Below are positions 1-6,366 of a DNA stretch of 22,492 bases, piece after piece. Source of the DNA: an uncultured Selenomonadales bacterium. Lineage in GTDB: Bacteria > Bacillota > Negativicutes > Selenomonadales > Selenomonadaceae. The stretch's first letter is position 1, and each line of letters opens with the position of its first letter. The notes below the pieces were generated by a model. It did no database searches and was not told where the DNA came from. It was given only the letters and a program-made list of their open reading frames with translations. Location: the NCBI GenBank assembly GCA_937877565.1, contig CALFJB010000006.1:1-22492 (forward strand). Reading direction: 5' to 3'. A program made the translations under genes and the position numbers.

Positions 1-91
1 CGACTGAAAATTTTTTGTCCAAGAAATGATAAGCAACTTTCTGATGATAGGTAACGACTTTATCTTTGCCGAGCCAACTCAAATTTGGCAT
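1..91 (-). CDS. Probable site-specific DNA methyltransferase, N-terminus only (partial)
   Basis: Only the first 30 codons lie in the window; the gene runs off the left edge on the minus strand. An ATG at 91 is preceded by a strong GGAGGTG site (complement of 97-103). The peptide begins MPNLSWLGKDKVV and continues with TYHQKVAYHFLD. This resembles, from memory, the opening of adenine-specific methyltransferases of restriction-modification systems (the M-P-x-L-x-W-I-G-K-x-x-V-V-x-H-H pattern). No catalytic motif is visible in so short a piece, so the start is well supported and the function is tentative. Its promoter overlaps that of the divergent BRO-type gene. Confidence 0.5.
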   Translation of the reverse strand, partial: MPNLSWLGKDKVVTYHQKVAYHFLDKKFSV

Positions 92-116
92 TTGAACACC
101 TCCAAAATAAAGAAAA

Positions 117-130
117 CCGCCTTGCGGCGG
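117..130 (-). other. GC-rich hairpin in the methyltransferase leader
   Basis: CCGCC and GGCGG form a 5-bp stem around a four-base loop (GCAA as read on the minus strand). On the minus strand it is followed by TTTTCTTTATTTT and then the GGAGG site of the methyltransferase start. It looks like an intrinsic terminator or a 5' stabilising hairpin. It lies very close to the predicted minus-strand transcript start, so true termination is uncertain. Confidence 0.4.
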
Positions 131-142
131 CGTTCCTTTTAT

Positions 143-171
143 ATTTAAAATTCTTAAGAATGTATTGACAA
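143..171 (-). promoter_or_regulatory. Putative promoter of the methyltransferase gene
   Basis: Read on the minus strand, TTGTCA (166-171) and TTAAAT (143-148) are separated by 17 bases. The -35 box overlaps the -35 box of the divergent plus-strand promoter, and a perfect palindrome ATTCTTAAGAAT (150-161) sits between the two boxes. Prediction by consensus only. Confidence 0.4.
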
Positions 172-192
172 ATCGCCTCAATTTGATAAAAT
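165..192 (+). promoter_or_regulatory. Promoter of the BRO/antirepressor-type gene
   Basis: TTGACA (165-170) is a perfect -35 box, followed after 16 bases by TAAAAT (187-192). The expected transcript start near 199 gives a leader of roughly 108 bases before the ATG at 307. Confidence 0.6.
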
Positions 193-198
193 AAATTT

Positions 199-306
199 GC
201 GAAATTTCAAGACAAAACATCTTGAGACGACGAAAAATTATTTGTAAAGTAATTATAAACGTCTCCGGGTGTTTTGTCAATAAAACATAAGGAGGCGTTT
301 TTTATT
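199..306 (+). promoter_or_regulatory. Leader RNA with two mutually exclusive hairpins, attenuator-like
   Basis: Structure A: AACGTCTCC (258-266) pairs with GGAGGCGTT (291-299), with one G-U pair, and TGTTTT (270-275) pairs with AAAACA (282-287) inside it. The stem is followed by a run of T and its 3' arm contains the GGAGG ribosome site of the gene at 307. Structure B: GACAAAACA (211-219) pairs with TGTTTTGTC (270-278), and GAGACG (224-229) pairs with CGTCTC (260-265). B uses the 5' arm of A and leaves GGAGG free. A small hairpin, TTTCAAGA (205-212) with TCTTGAGA (220-227), would compete with B. The pairings are read directly; regulation by them is inferred. It matches no riboswitch class I recognise. 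Confidence 0.5.
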
Positions 307-1089
307 ATGGAAAATCAGATTCAAATTTTCACCAATGAAAAGTTTGGGAAAATGCACGGTTATCTTGATAAAAATTTAACAGCGTGGCTGAATGTTGAAG
401 ATGTTTCACGCGGACTTGGTATCGTTCAAATCAAAAACGGTGTTGAGTATGTTCGTATTGAACGTGTTAATGCTTATCTCAAAGAATTTCATTTTCCCCA
501 CACGGTGGGGAAAGAGGATTTTATCCCCGAAAATATGGTGTATCGCCTTGCGATGAAGGCAAAAAATGAAACTGCGGAAGATTTTCAAGCGTGGCTTGCA
601 GATGATGTTGTTCCTTCAATTCGTAAAACAGGCAGCTATTCTTTACCGCAAAATGAAAACGCGGTTGCCGTTCAAAATTCAGTTGAATTGAAATTGCTTG
701 TAGCTCCCGCACTTAAAGACGTTGAAACTTCGGTTGAAATTGTCGAAAAAATGTTTTTCGTACAACACGGAATTGCATTGGCACATTGTATCAACGCCGC
801 TGAAAAAAATCATCAAGTCGATTTAAGCGAATTTAAAAATTTGTTGCCGCCCGCTGAACACGAAATTGGATATTTGACGGCAACGCAAATTGGCAAAGAA
901 ATTGGAAAATCTGCACAGTACGTCAATAAAAAATTGCTTGAATTGGAATTTCAAGAAAAAGACGGACACGGCGGCTACATTTTGACAGACAAAGGCAAAG
1001 ACTACGGCGAGGCAATGCCGTTTGAACGTAACGGACACGCGGGCTATCAAATTAAATGGTTGCCGGAAGTTGTACCTTTTTTCGATTAG
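307..1089 (+). CDS. BRO-N / phage antirepressor-like DNA-binding protein
   Basis: A 260-residue protein. The N-terminal 110 residues look like a BRO-N/antirepressor domain: an opening IQIFTNEKFG strand, then LNVEDVSRGLG (in place of the usual W-F-V-x-x-D-V-A-x-x-L-G), and FQAWLADDVVPSIRKTGSY, the typical end of that domain. The C-terminal third, from about EIGYLTATQIGKE, resembles the winged-helix C-terminal domain of antirepressors. The ATG at 307 is preferred because GGAGG at 291-295 precedes it; an upstream TTG at 274 has no ribosome site and falls inside the leader hairpin. Such genes occur in prophages and mobile islands, where they counter repressors or modulate transcription. No other phage genes are visible, so it may be a remnant or a captured regulator. 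Confidence 0.75.
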   Translation: MENQIQIFTNEKFGKMHGYLDKNLTAWLNVEDVSRGLGIVQIKNGVEYVRIERVNAYLKEFHFPHTVGKEDFIPENMVYRLAMKAKNETAEDFQAWLADDVVPSIRKTGSYSLPQNENAVAVQNSVELKLLVAPALKDVETSVEIVEKMFFVQHGIALAHCINAAEKNHQVDLSEFKNLLPPAEHEIGYLTATQIGKEIGKSAQYVNKKLLELEFQEKDGHGGYILTDKGKDYGEAMPFERNGHAGYQIKWLPEVVPFFD

Positions 1090-1109
1090 CAATTTAATCC
1101 TTAAAAAAT

Positions 1110-1547
1110 TTAGTCAAAATCTCCCAAAAGTGGCGACTCTGAAAATTTATTCAGCAAATTATTTGTGCGTTCAACGTCGAAATTATTTTTCAGTGCAAAC
1201 AAAATAACGCTGTCCCAAGAATTTTTAACATAAAGCTTTTCGACGCCCGCAAAATACAAAAGGCGTTGAGTTTCTTTAACAGTGCAATTCATAGCAACGG
1301 CGACTGACAAAATTTTTTGACGCGCAGGCTTTTTTCTTCCGGCAAAAATGTGGTAAACGTAAACTTGATTCAGCAAAGATTTTTTTGCAACTTCAGACTT
1401 TGTTAAATTTTTTTCCTGCAACAAAATTTCCAAATACTGCGCGAGGGTAAATTTCTGAAAAATTTCTTCGTTGTCTGCAAAAAATTCTTCCAAACTTTCA
1501 GCCGCCGCCAAATCGTTTTCAAGTTGCAAAGTGTCTTTGTCAATCAT
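1110..1547 (-). CDS. XRE-type helix-turn-helix transcriptional regulator
   Basis: A 145-residue protein with a lambda-repressor-like HTH in the middle: LAQYLEILLQEKNLTKSEVA, then KSLLNQVYVYHIFAGRKKPA and a closing helix around VKETQRLLYFAG. About 40 acidic residues precede the HTH, and the tail of roughly 40 residues has no domain I recognise. The start is ATG at 1547, with GGGAG about 8 bases upstream; a TTG 15 bases further upstream is less likely. The gene is divergent from the kinase at 1604, and their promoters overlap in a 56-base gap, so it probably regulates itself and possibly the kinase. It converges tail to tail with the BRO-type gene, 20 bases apart. Confidence 0.75.
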   Translation of the reverse strand: MIDKDTLQLENDLAAAESLEEFFADNEEIFQKFTLAQYLEILLQEKNLTKSEVAKKSLLNQVYVYHIFAGRKKPARQKILSVAVAMNCTVKETQRLLYFAGVEKLYVKNSWDSVILFALKNNFDVERTNNLLNKFSESPLLGDFD

Positions 1548-1572
1548 TGCCCAAACTCCCAAAAATTTTTGC

Positions 1573-1602
1573 TATAATATTACAAAATTTTTTTGAAGGC
1601 AA
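1573..1602. promoter_or_regulatory. Overlapping divergent promoters of the XRE gene and the kinase gene
   Basis: On the plus strand TGCTATAAT (TATAAT at 1573-1578) is an extended -10 for the kinase. On the minus strand TTGCCT (1597-1602) and TATTAT (1574-1579) are spaced by 17 bases and would serve the XRE gene. The two -10 boxes occupy the same bases, so only one polymerase can bind at a time. Confidence 0.5.
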
Positions 1603-1603
1603 G

Positions 1604-2362
1604 GTGATTGAATTGGATGCAGACGTTGAAATTTTTATAGAAACGAACTTTCAGAAAATACGACTGCTGAAAAAATCAGACAAGGGCGAAGTTTGGTTAG
1701 CGTCAACAGAGGCGGGCGAACCTGTCATTTTGAAACGAATAAATTTTACCGGCTTGCCGTATCAGAAATTGAAAGAAAATCCACATCGACTTTGGGCGAA
1801 GATTTTATTTTTCAGTGAAGGCGAAACTGAATCAATCGTAGTTGAAGAATTTATAAACGGCGAAACTTTGGACGGAAAAATTTTAACCGAATCAGAGGCG
1901 CGGCAACTTTTAAATCAAATTTGCGACGGCTTAAAAGTTTTGCACTCAATGAGAATAATTCATCGTGATATAAAACCGTCGAATTTAATATTGCAAGCAG
2001 GCGGAATTGTAAGGCTGATAGACTTCGACGCGGCAAGAATTTTTAAAAGCGGACAAACTGAAGATACAATTTTTCTTGGTACAAAAGGTTACGCGCCGCC
2101 GGAACAATTTGGTTTTGGGCAAACTGATCCGCGCAGTGATATTTATTCTTTAGGTGTTACGTTTCAAAAACTTTTGGGTAGAAATTGCAAAGGCGAATTG
2201 AAAAAAATTTTGGCAAAGTGTACCGAAATTGACCCGCGCCGCCGTTTCTATTCGGCAATGGATTTAAAACGCGCTTTAAATTCTCAACCGCCAAAGAAAA
2301 AATCTGCCAAAGGTTCAGAAATTTTAACTTACTTGATTATTGACGAAATTTTAGATTTATAA
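1604..2362 (+). CDS. Small soluble Ser/Thr protein kinase
   Basis: Hanks-type kinase of about 252 residues, essentially a bare catalytic domain. Visible in order (GTG numbering): a glycine-poor nucleotide loop with GEVWLA, the ATP-anchoring Lys 44 in VILKRI, the catalytic loop HRDIKPSN at 120-127, a metal-binding DFD (140-142, in place of DFG), GTKGYAPPEQF in the activation segment, and DIYSLGVTF. There is no membrane segment or PASTA region, so it is cytoplasmic and unlike PrkC. The start is uncertain: GTG at 1604 or TTG at 1613, both behind AAGG-type sites; an in-frame TTG at 1547 lies upstream of the predicted promoter and is rejected. Targets are unknown; the neighbouring XRE protein and the downstream PH/zinc-ribbon operon are candidates. 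Confidence 0.85.
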   Translation: MIELDADVEIFIETNFQKIRLLKKSDKGEVWLASTEAGEPVILKRINFTGLPYQKLKENPHRLWAKILFFSEGETESIVVEEFINGETLDGKILTESEARQLLNQICDGLKVLHSMRIIHRDIKPSNLILQAGGIVRLIDFDAARIFKSGQTEDTIFLGTKGYAPPEQFGFGQTDPRSDIYSLGVTFQKLLGRNCKGELKKILAKCTEIDPRRRFYSAMDLKRALNSQPPKKKSAKGSEILTYLIIDEILDL

Positions 2363-2367
2363 TTCAA

Positions 2368-2392
2368 GGCAACTTTAGCGGTTGCTTTTTTT
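2368..2392 (+). terminator. Terminator of the kinase gene
   Basis: GCAAC (2369-2373) pairs with GTTGC (2381-2385), followed by a run of T. It is a short but typical intrinsic terminator, six bases after the kinase stop codon. Confidence 0.6.
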
Positions 2393-2443
2393 AGTTGGCG
2401 GCAAATTTAGGCGAAAAAGCGGCGTATTTAGGCGGCTTTCATT

Positions 2444-2463
2444 CCAAAAATTTTTGCTAAAAT
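2444..2463 (+). promoter_or_regulatory. Extended -10 promoter of the XRE/PH-like operon
   Basis: TTTGCTAAAAT provides TG plus TAAAAT (2458-2463) without a clear -35 box. The 16 bases CCAAAAATTTTTGCTA (2444-2459) are identical to 1559-1574 at the kinase promoter. Confidence 0.45.
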
Positions 2464-2471
2464 AAAAACGC

Positions 2472-2486
2472 TTACCCGACGGGTAA
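2472..2486. promoter_or_regulatory. Palindromic operator-like site
   Basis: TTACCC-GAC-GGGTAA is a perfect 6+6 inverted repeat with a 3-base centre. It lies about 9 bases beyond the -10 box and upstream of an XRE-family gene, where an autorepressor operator is expected. The three-base loop makes an RNA hairpin role less likely. Confidence 0.55.
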
Positions 2487-2532
2487 ACAAAATTTATTGC
2501 AAATTTGATATGCTAATAATGGGGTGGAAGTT

Positions 2533-2844
2533 TTGCCGAATGTGCCGGAAAATAATCCTGAAACTGATATTAACGTTAAAAAAATTATGATTTACCGTCA
2601 GATTGGCGCAAAAATTGCGTATTATCGAACGTTGCGGCAAATGACTCAAGCCGAACTTGCAAAGAAAGTTAATATCAGCAAAAGTACATTGGGCAGGATT
2701 GAACGCGGCAAATACAATAACGGCGTTCCAATTTCCACGCTCCTTGACATTGCCGAAGGGTTGCACATTGAACTTTCCGCGCTTGTGACTTTCAGCGAAG
2801 ACGAAAAGAAAGTTTGGTGGGAAGTCGATAAAAATATTTTGTAA
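2533..2844 (+). CDS. XRE-type helix-turn-helix regulator, probable operon autorepressor
   Basis: About 103 residues, with a classic XRE HTH: IGAKIAYYRTLRQMTQAELA, KKVNISKSTLGRIERGKYNN and VPISTLLDIAEGLHIELSAL. It begins the nine-gene operon and lies just downstream of a perfect palindrome (2472-2486), so autorepression is a reasonable inference. The start is uncertain. TTG at 2533 has GGGGTGG five bases upstream; GTG at 2524 is in frame but has no ribosome site. The tail ending VWWEVDKNIL is short and carries no sensor domain, so any signal would have to act through a partner, such as the kinase or another operon product. Confidence 0.8.
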   Translation: MPNVPENNPETDINVKKIMIYRQIGAKIAYYRTLRQMTQAELAKKVNISKSTLGRIERGKYNNGVPISTLLDIAEGLHIELSALVTFSEDEKKVWWEVDKNIL

Positions 2845-2862
2845 AATTGCGGAGGTGTTTTT

Positions 2863-4470
2863 GTGAAAATTTATCTTTACGGACAAAATTTTGAACTTAG
2901 CGACGCCAATATTTGCGAGGCACGCGGAAAATTTCTTGTTCGCAATTCTATAAAAAATGTTGGTAAAATGCTGAAACACGAGTGCGAAAAATACAATTCG
3001 GTTGAAGAAATGATTCTGGAAGTGCGCCCGCTTGTCAGCAGTTTGATGATGGGATTAACTCAACATATGCTTTACATTTTGCGGCGCGAAGGAATTAACA
3101 CCAACGGCAAAATTTACGTGGATTCAGTTTTTCAACATTACGGCTCATTTTTGGTAAAAGTCACGTTAAAAATTATGGATTCAAAAAATCTGCGCGAGGC
3201 TGCGGCACTTTTCGCAGGCGCGGCAGTTATGGACTTGGAAAATTTTTGGTACGGCTACTACAAGGCGCACGGTTACGGCAACAGTAACGAGTTTTTCACT
3301 TTTAAAAAACGTTACGAAATTATAAATTCTCTCCGCAACATTTCAAAAACTGCAAGCAAGGAAACTAAAACCGAAAAATTTTTTCAGGCGTTCAGATATA
3401 TTCCCTACGCTATGGACTTATTTTATCACAGTGCAATTTTGTCGATTGGCAAAGATGAAAATTTGGACGCCTACAAAAATTTATTCACAAAAGATTTTAA
3501 AGCCGGTTCTTATGGCAATATGAAAAATCCCGAGCTGAAAAAGCAACGTGAAGAAACTATCAGAGGCGCGGTAAAAATTTGGAGCGAAAATCCCGAATAT
3601 CAATTTGACAGCCATATTTACCATTACGGCGACGACGGCAAGAGCCGTGATAAATTTGTTGGCGCAACTCATTCTTACGCCAAACTTGAAGCTGACGAAT
3701 TGCCTTTAGTTTGTTTTGATTCAACATTGTTTGGAAGTGCTGAAGACGGACTTTTGATGACGACGCGGGGAATTTGGGTACACAATTACAAAGAAGAAAC
3801 AAAATTTTACAAGTACACCGAAATTCAAAATTTGGAACTGCGCGGCTTAATTTCAAAAGATATTTACATTGACGGCTACAAAATAAATACTTCCGGCGTT
3901 TCAAGCAAGGACGTTAAAAAATTTTATCAGCTGATGTACGGAATTTGGCAAAGTTTTTTGGAAATGGCAGAATTTGAAAAAACTCAACCTAAAAAAGAAT
4001 CAGCCTTATCAAAAGTCTTGAATTACGATACAAATTCCGGCGGCAAGCGCAAATTAACCGAAGATAAACTGGACGAAGTTTTTTTTGACTTGCGGAATAA
4101 CAAAAATTATCAAATTTCCAACCTTTACATTTACAGTCAAGATTCAAAGGTGCAGAAAAAATTTAACAACGCAATTTCTTCCTACGCGCAAATTAAGCCG
4201 AATGAAAAGCCGCTTGTTTGTTTCGACGCAACATTTTTTGGCAGTGCGAAGGACGGCTTTTTATTGAGTACGAAAGGAATTTGGCTGCACAATTACACGG
4301 AAGAAACTTTATTTTTTGCATACGATAAAATTTCCGAAATTCAATATGACGATAATAAAATTTTTGTTGACGGCGTAAAAATCGACACTGCCGGAACTTC
4401 AAAGGAAGACCGAGCAAAAATTTTCAACTTGATAGATAAAATGTACAACTGTTTCAAAGTTTTTCAGTAG
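2863..4470 (+). CDS. Protein with two tandem PH-like domains and a helical N-terminal region
   Basis: A 535-residue protein with GTG start and a strong GGAGGTG site. The N-terminal 245 residues are predicted mostly helical and I do not recognise them. The C-terminal half holds two copies of one domain, at about 248-358 and 415-535. They share the core [P]LVCFD(S/T or A/T)xFGSAxDGxLLxTxGIW(V/L)HNY, then a Y-x-x-I strand and an (I/V)DG(Y/V)KI(N/D)T hairpin. This pattern resembles bacterial PH-like domains found with zinc ribbons and short C-terminal helices; the assignment is from pattern memory and not verified. There is no signal peptide or membrane helix, so a cytoplasmic or membrane-surface protein is likely. 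It is followed after 12 bases by the zinc-ribbon gene. Confidence 0.7.
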   Translation: MKIYLYGQNFELSDANICEARGKFLVRNSIKNVGKMLKHECEKYNSVEEMILEVRPLVSSLMMGLTQHMLYILRREGINTNGKIYVDSVFQHYGSFLVKVTLKIMDSKNLREAAALFAGAAVMDLENFWYGYYKAHGYGNSNEFFTFKKRYEIINSLRNISKTASKETKTEKFFQAFRYIPYAMDLFYHSAILSIGKDENLDAYKNLFTKDFKAGSYGNMKNPELKKQREETIRGAVKIWSENPEYQFDSHIYHYGDDGKSRDKFVGATHSYAKLEADELPLVCFDSTLFGSAEDGLLMTTRGIWVHNYKEETKFYKYTEIQNLELRGLISKDIYIDGYKINTSGVSSKDVKKFYQLMYGIWQSFLEMAEFEKTQPKKESALSKVLNYDTNSGGKRKLTEDKLDEVFFDLRNNKNYQISNLYIYSQDSKVQKKFNNAISSYAQIKPNEKPLVCFDATFFGSAKDGFLLSTKGIWLHNYTEETLFFAYDKISEIQYDDNKIFVDGVKIDTAGTSKEDRAKIFNLIDKMYNCFKVFQ

Positions 4471-4482
4471 GAGGCAATTCAA

Positions 4483-4920
4483 ATGGCTAATTTTTGTTCA
4501 CATTGCGGCAAGCCCGTAACTTCGGAAATGAATTTTTGTGCGAATTGCGGCAGTAAAATTGTTCACAATTCCGGCGAAACTAAAACGCAAAATAATTCTG
4601 CCGTAAAAGGCGCGGCAATAGCGACGGGCGCGGCAATTCTTGCAAACGCGGCGGCGGAGTCAAATAATGCTGATGGTATCGCTACCATTAGTAAATTTTT
4701 TAATTTTGATGAATACGGCTTGGAAGATTTAACGGGGCAAAAAGACGTTACAAATTTAATCGCAAGCGTTGGAGAAATTTTTGACGAAGATTTGACTGAA
4801 TACGCCTACGATGTTGTTGACGGCGCGGCAGATGCCATTGACGGGGCAGATTTACTTGACGCGGCAGATTTATTTGATGATACTTCATTGGAAATTGTCA
4901 GCGGCTTTTTGGGATTTTAA
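4483..4920 (+). CDS. Zinc-ribbon protein with acidic tail
   Basis: A 145-residue protein. An N-terminal zinc ribbon has Cys at 5, 8, 19 and 22 (CSHCGKP...FCANCGSK). An Ala-rich hydrophobic stretch (AAIATGAAILANAAA, about 42-58) may be a membrane-contacting helix. It is followed by an acidic region with repeated DAAD/DGAD motifs and a hydrophobic C-terminus IVSGFLGF. The family is common in Firmicutes, but specific functions are not known to me. GGAGG precedes the ATG, and it is tightly spaced between the PH-like gene and a small membrane protein, which suggests membrane-associated assembly. Confidence 0.75.
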   Translation: MANFCSHCGKPVTSEMNFCANCGSKIVHNSGETKTQNNSAVKGAAIATGAAILANAAAESNNADGIATISKFFNFDEYGLEDLTGQKDVTNLIASVGEIFDEDLTEYAYDVVDGAADAIDGADLLDAADLFDDTSLEIVSGFLGF

Positions 4921-4935
4921 GGAGGCAATTTTTCA

Positions 4936-5136
4936 ATGTGGATTGTAAGAAGTATTCTGCCGGAATTTTTGGCGAACAGTTTTTTGTTCGGTGTACTTAT
5001 GCTTTTTGCAGGAGTCTTTTTTGTAGGTGCATTTATCGACTGTAAAAAATACCACGAAGGAACGGCAGAAATTTTTATTTGCGCGGGATTCGCCGCAGTT
5101 TCTTTTTTGGTTGCTATCAGCTGTCTGTTTGGTTGA
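4936..5136 (+). CDS. Small membrane protein, two transmembrane helices
   Basis: 66 residues with a GGAGG site 8 bases before the ATG. Two hydrophobic segments, roughly residues 13-33 and 45-65, are separated by a short charged loop DCKKYHEGTAE. No domain is recognised. It sits between the zinc-ribbon and LRAT-fold genes with gaps of 15 and 9 bases, so it is almost certainly cotranscribed. Confidence 0.7.
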   Translation: MWIVRSILPEFLANSFLFGVLMLFAGVFFVGAFIDCKKYHEGTAEIFICAGFAAVSFLVAISCLFG

Positions 5137-5145
5137 GGTGATACT

Positions 5146-5958
5146 ATGCTTGATTTACTTGATAATTGGGTTATGAATTTGCTTGCAAGTGACGAAAAAC
5201 ACGCTTACGAGCCGAAAGTTGGAGATCATATTTTTGTACCGCGCAGTTTGAAACGAGATTTAGAAAAATGTACCAATTTTAAAGATACAATAGCTGAACC
5301 TCATTTTGCAGTAACTTCATTGATCGGCTACACTCATCACGGAATTTATATTGGCGATAACAAAGTTATTCATTACGACGGCGAACCCGGCAGAGAAGAT
5401 GAAGCCGAAATTCAAATTGCAAGCCTTGAAAAATTTGCAGCGGGCGATCCAATTAACCTTTACAGCGATGAATCAGATTTTACGCCGGGCGAAATTGTGG
5501 CGCGAGCTTACTACCGTTTAGGCGAAAGAAAGTACAGCGTTGGAAATAATAATTGTCAGCATTTTTGTAATTGGTGTCGCGGCGAACATGACAACGATTT
5601 TTATTATCCTGAAGTCGATATGAAAACCGTTATGAAAAAATTTCGGCAAGCTGATGATTCAAATTTTTCTATGCAACTTTCAAAATATAACATTGCAGAG
5701 GGCGGAATTATTTTAGGCGGCACTGTATCTTCAGGAAGTATTTCAGTTGGCGATAAAATCAAAGTTATACAGCAACCGCGCAAAGGTCATTTGTCCGAAG
5801 TAACGCATCCGAATGATGAAGAAATTGCAACCTTGACGGTTAAAAAACTTAGAAAAAATCGCTACTGCAAAACTGTTCACGCGGGAGACACGGTAGAAAT
5901 TACTGTTGAAGGCTTTGTTTCTTGTATCAATATGTTCAATTATTTAATTGTGTCGTAA
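5146..5958 (+). CDS. LRAT-fold (permuted NlpC/P60) protein fused to an EF-Tu domain-II-like barrel
   Basis: A 270-residue protein. Residues 20-165 match the LRAT/H-REV107 pattern: HHGIYIGD with catalytic His 64, VIHY with His 77, and NNNCQHF with nucleophile Cys 137 (compare NCEHF in the family). These enzymes are thiol acyltransferases, phospholipases or related hydrolases acting on lipids or peptides. Residues 178-262 resemble translation-factor domain II: GTVSSGSISVGDKIKV, then IATLTVKKLRKN and HAGDTVEITVEGF. No G domain is present. No signal peptide is visible, so the protein is probably cytoplasmic and may act on the inner leaflet with its membrane-protein neighbours. The LRAT call is good; the barrel call is by motif resemblance. 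Confidence 0.75.
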   Translation: MLDLLDNWVMNLLASDEKHAYEPKVGDHIFVPRSLKRDLEKCTNFKDTIAEPHFAVTSLIGYTHHGIYIGDNKVIHYDGEPGREDEAEIQIASLEKFAAGDPINLYSDESDFTPGEIVARAYYRLGERKYSVGNNNCQHFCNWCRGEHDNDFYYPEVDMKTVMKKFRQADDSNFSMQLSKYNIAEGGIILGGTVSSGSISVGDKIKVIQQPRKGHLSEVTHPNDEEIATLTVKKLRKNRYCKTVHAGDTVEITVEGFVSCINMFNYLIVS

Positions 5959-5979
5959 AAAATTTTTGGAGGTTTTAAA

Positions 5980-6345
5980 ATGAAAAAATTTTTTATAGCG
6001 GCGTTGATTTTCACGGGGATTTTTTCAGTAAATATTTCAGCAAGTGCCGAGCGCGTATATTGCGGCGAACTTGCCAACGACGAAATTTATATTGAAACTG
6101 ATTCAATTACAGTGAACGAAGACGAAGGACAATTCACAGTTCAAACTTACAGTCAAGATGGCTATTACGGCACATATTTTTTTACCTATATGCAAAATAT
6201 GAATGATTTTATGTATACGCTTGTGAACGAAAACAACATGAGACAAGGCAAATATATTTCAGGTTCAAGGGCGGGCGGCTTAGTCAGCAGAGCTCCGGAA
6301 GCCATAAAAAGAATTTTTGCTGAAGTTGCTGAATATCTGCAGTAA
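5980..6345 (+). CDS. Small secreted protein with signal peptide
   Basis: 121 residues. The N-terminus MKKFFIAALIFTGIFSVNISASA is a typical Sec signal peptide with probable cleavage after ASA (near residue 23). The mature part, about 98 residues, is rich in Tyr and acidic residues, looks beta-rich at the start (VYCGELANDEIYIETDSITV) and has a helical end. It has one Cys and no lipobox. GGAGG precedes the ATG. The family is not recognised. It is the only clearly exported member of the operon. Confidence 0.7.
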   Translation: MKKFFIAALIFTGIFSVNISASAERVYCGELANDEIYIETDSITVNEDEGQFTVQTYSQDGYYGTYFFTYMQNMNDFMYTLVNENNMRQGKYISGSRAGGLVSRAPEAIKRIFAEVAEYLQ

Positions 6346-6366
6346 AATTTTAAGGCGGTGGTAATT

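Noticed and set aside
274..306. Upstream TTG start extending the BRO-type protein by 11 residues
   Set aside because: It has no ribosome site and lies in the loop of the leader hairpin; ATG at 307 has GGAGG.
406..712. Two minus-strand open frames opposite the BRO-type gene
   Set aside because: Their products lack domains, they have no ribosome sites, and the plus-strand frame shows clear family motifs.
2497..2514. Alternative promoter TTGCAA with TATGCT before the XRE gene
   Set aside because: The spacing is only 6 bases and no -10 box lies at 16-19 bases; the upstream extended -10 fits better.
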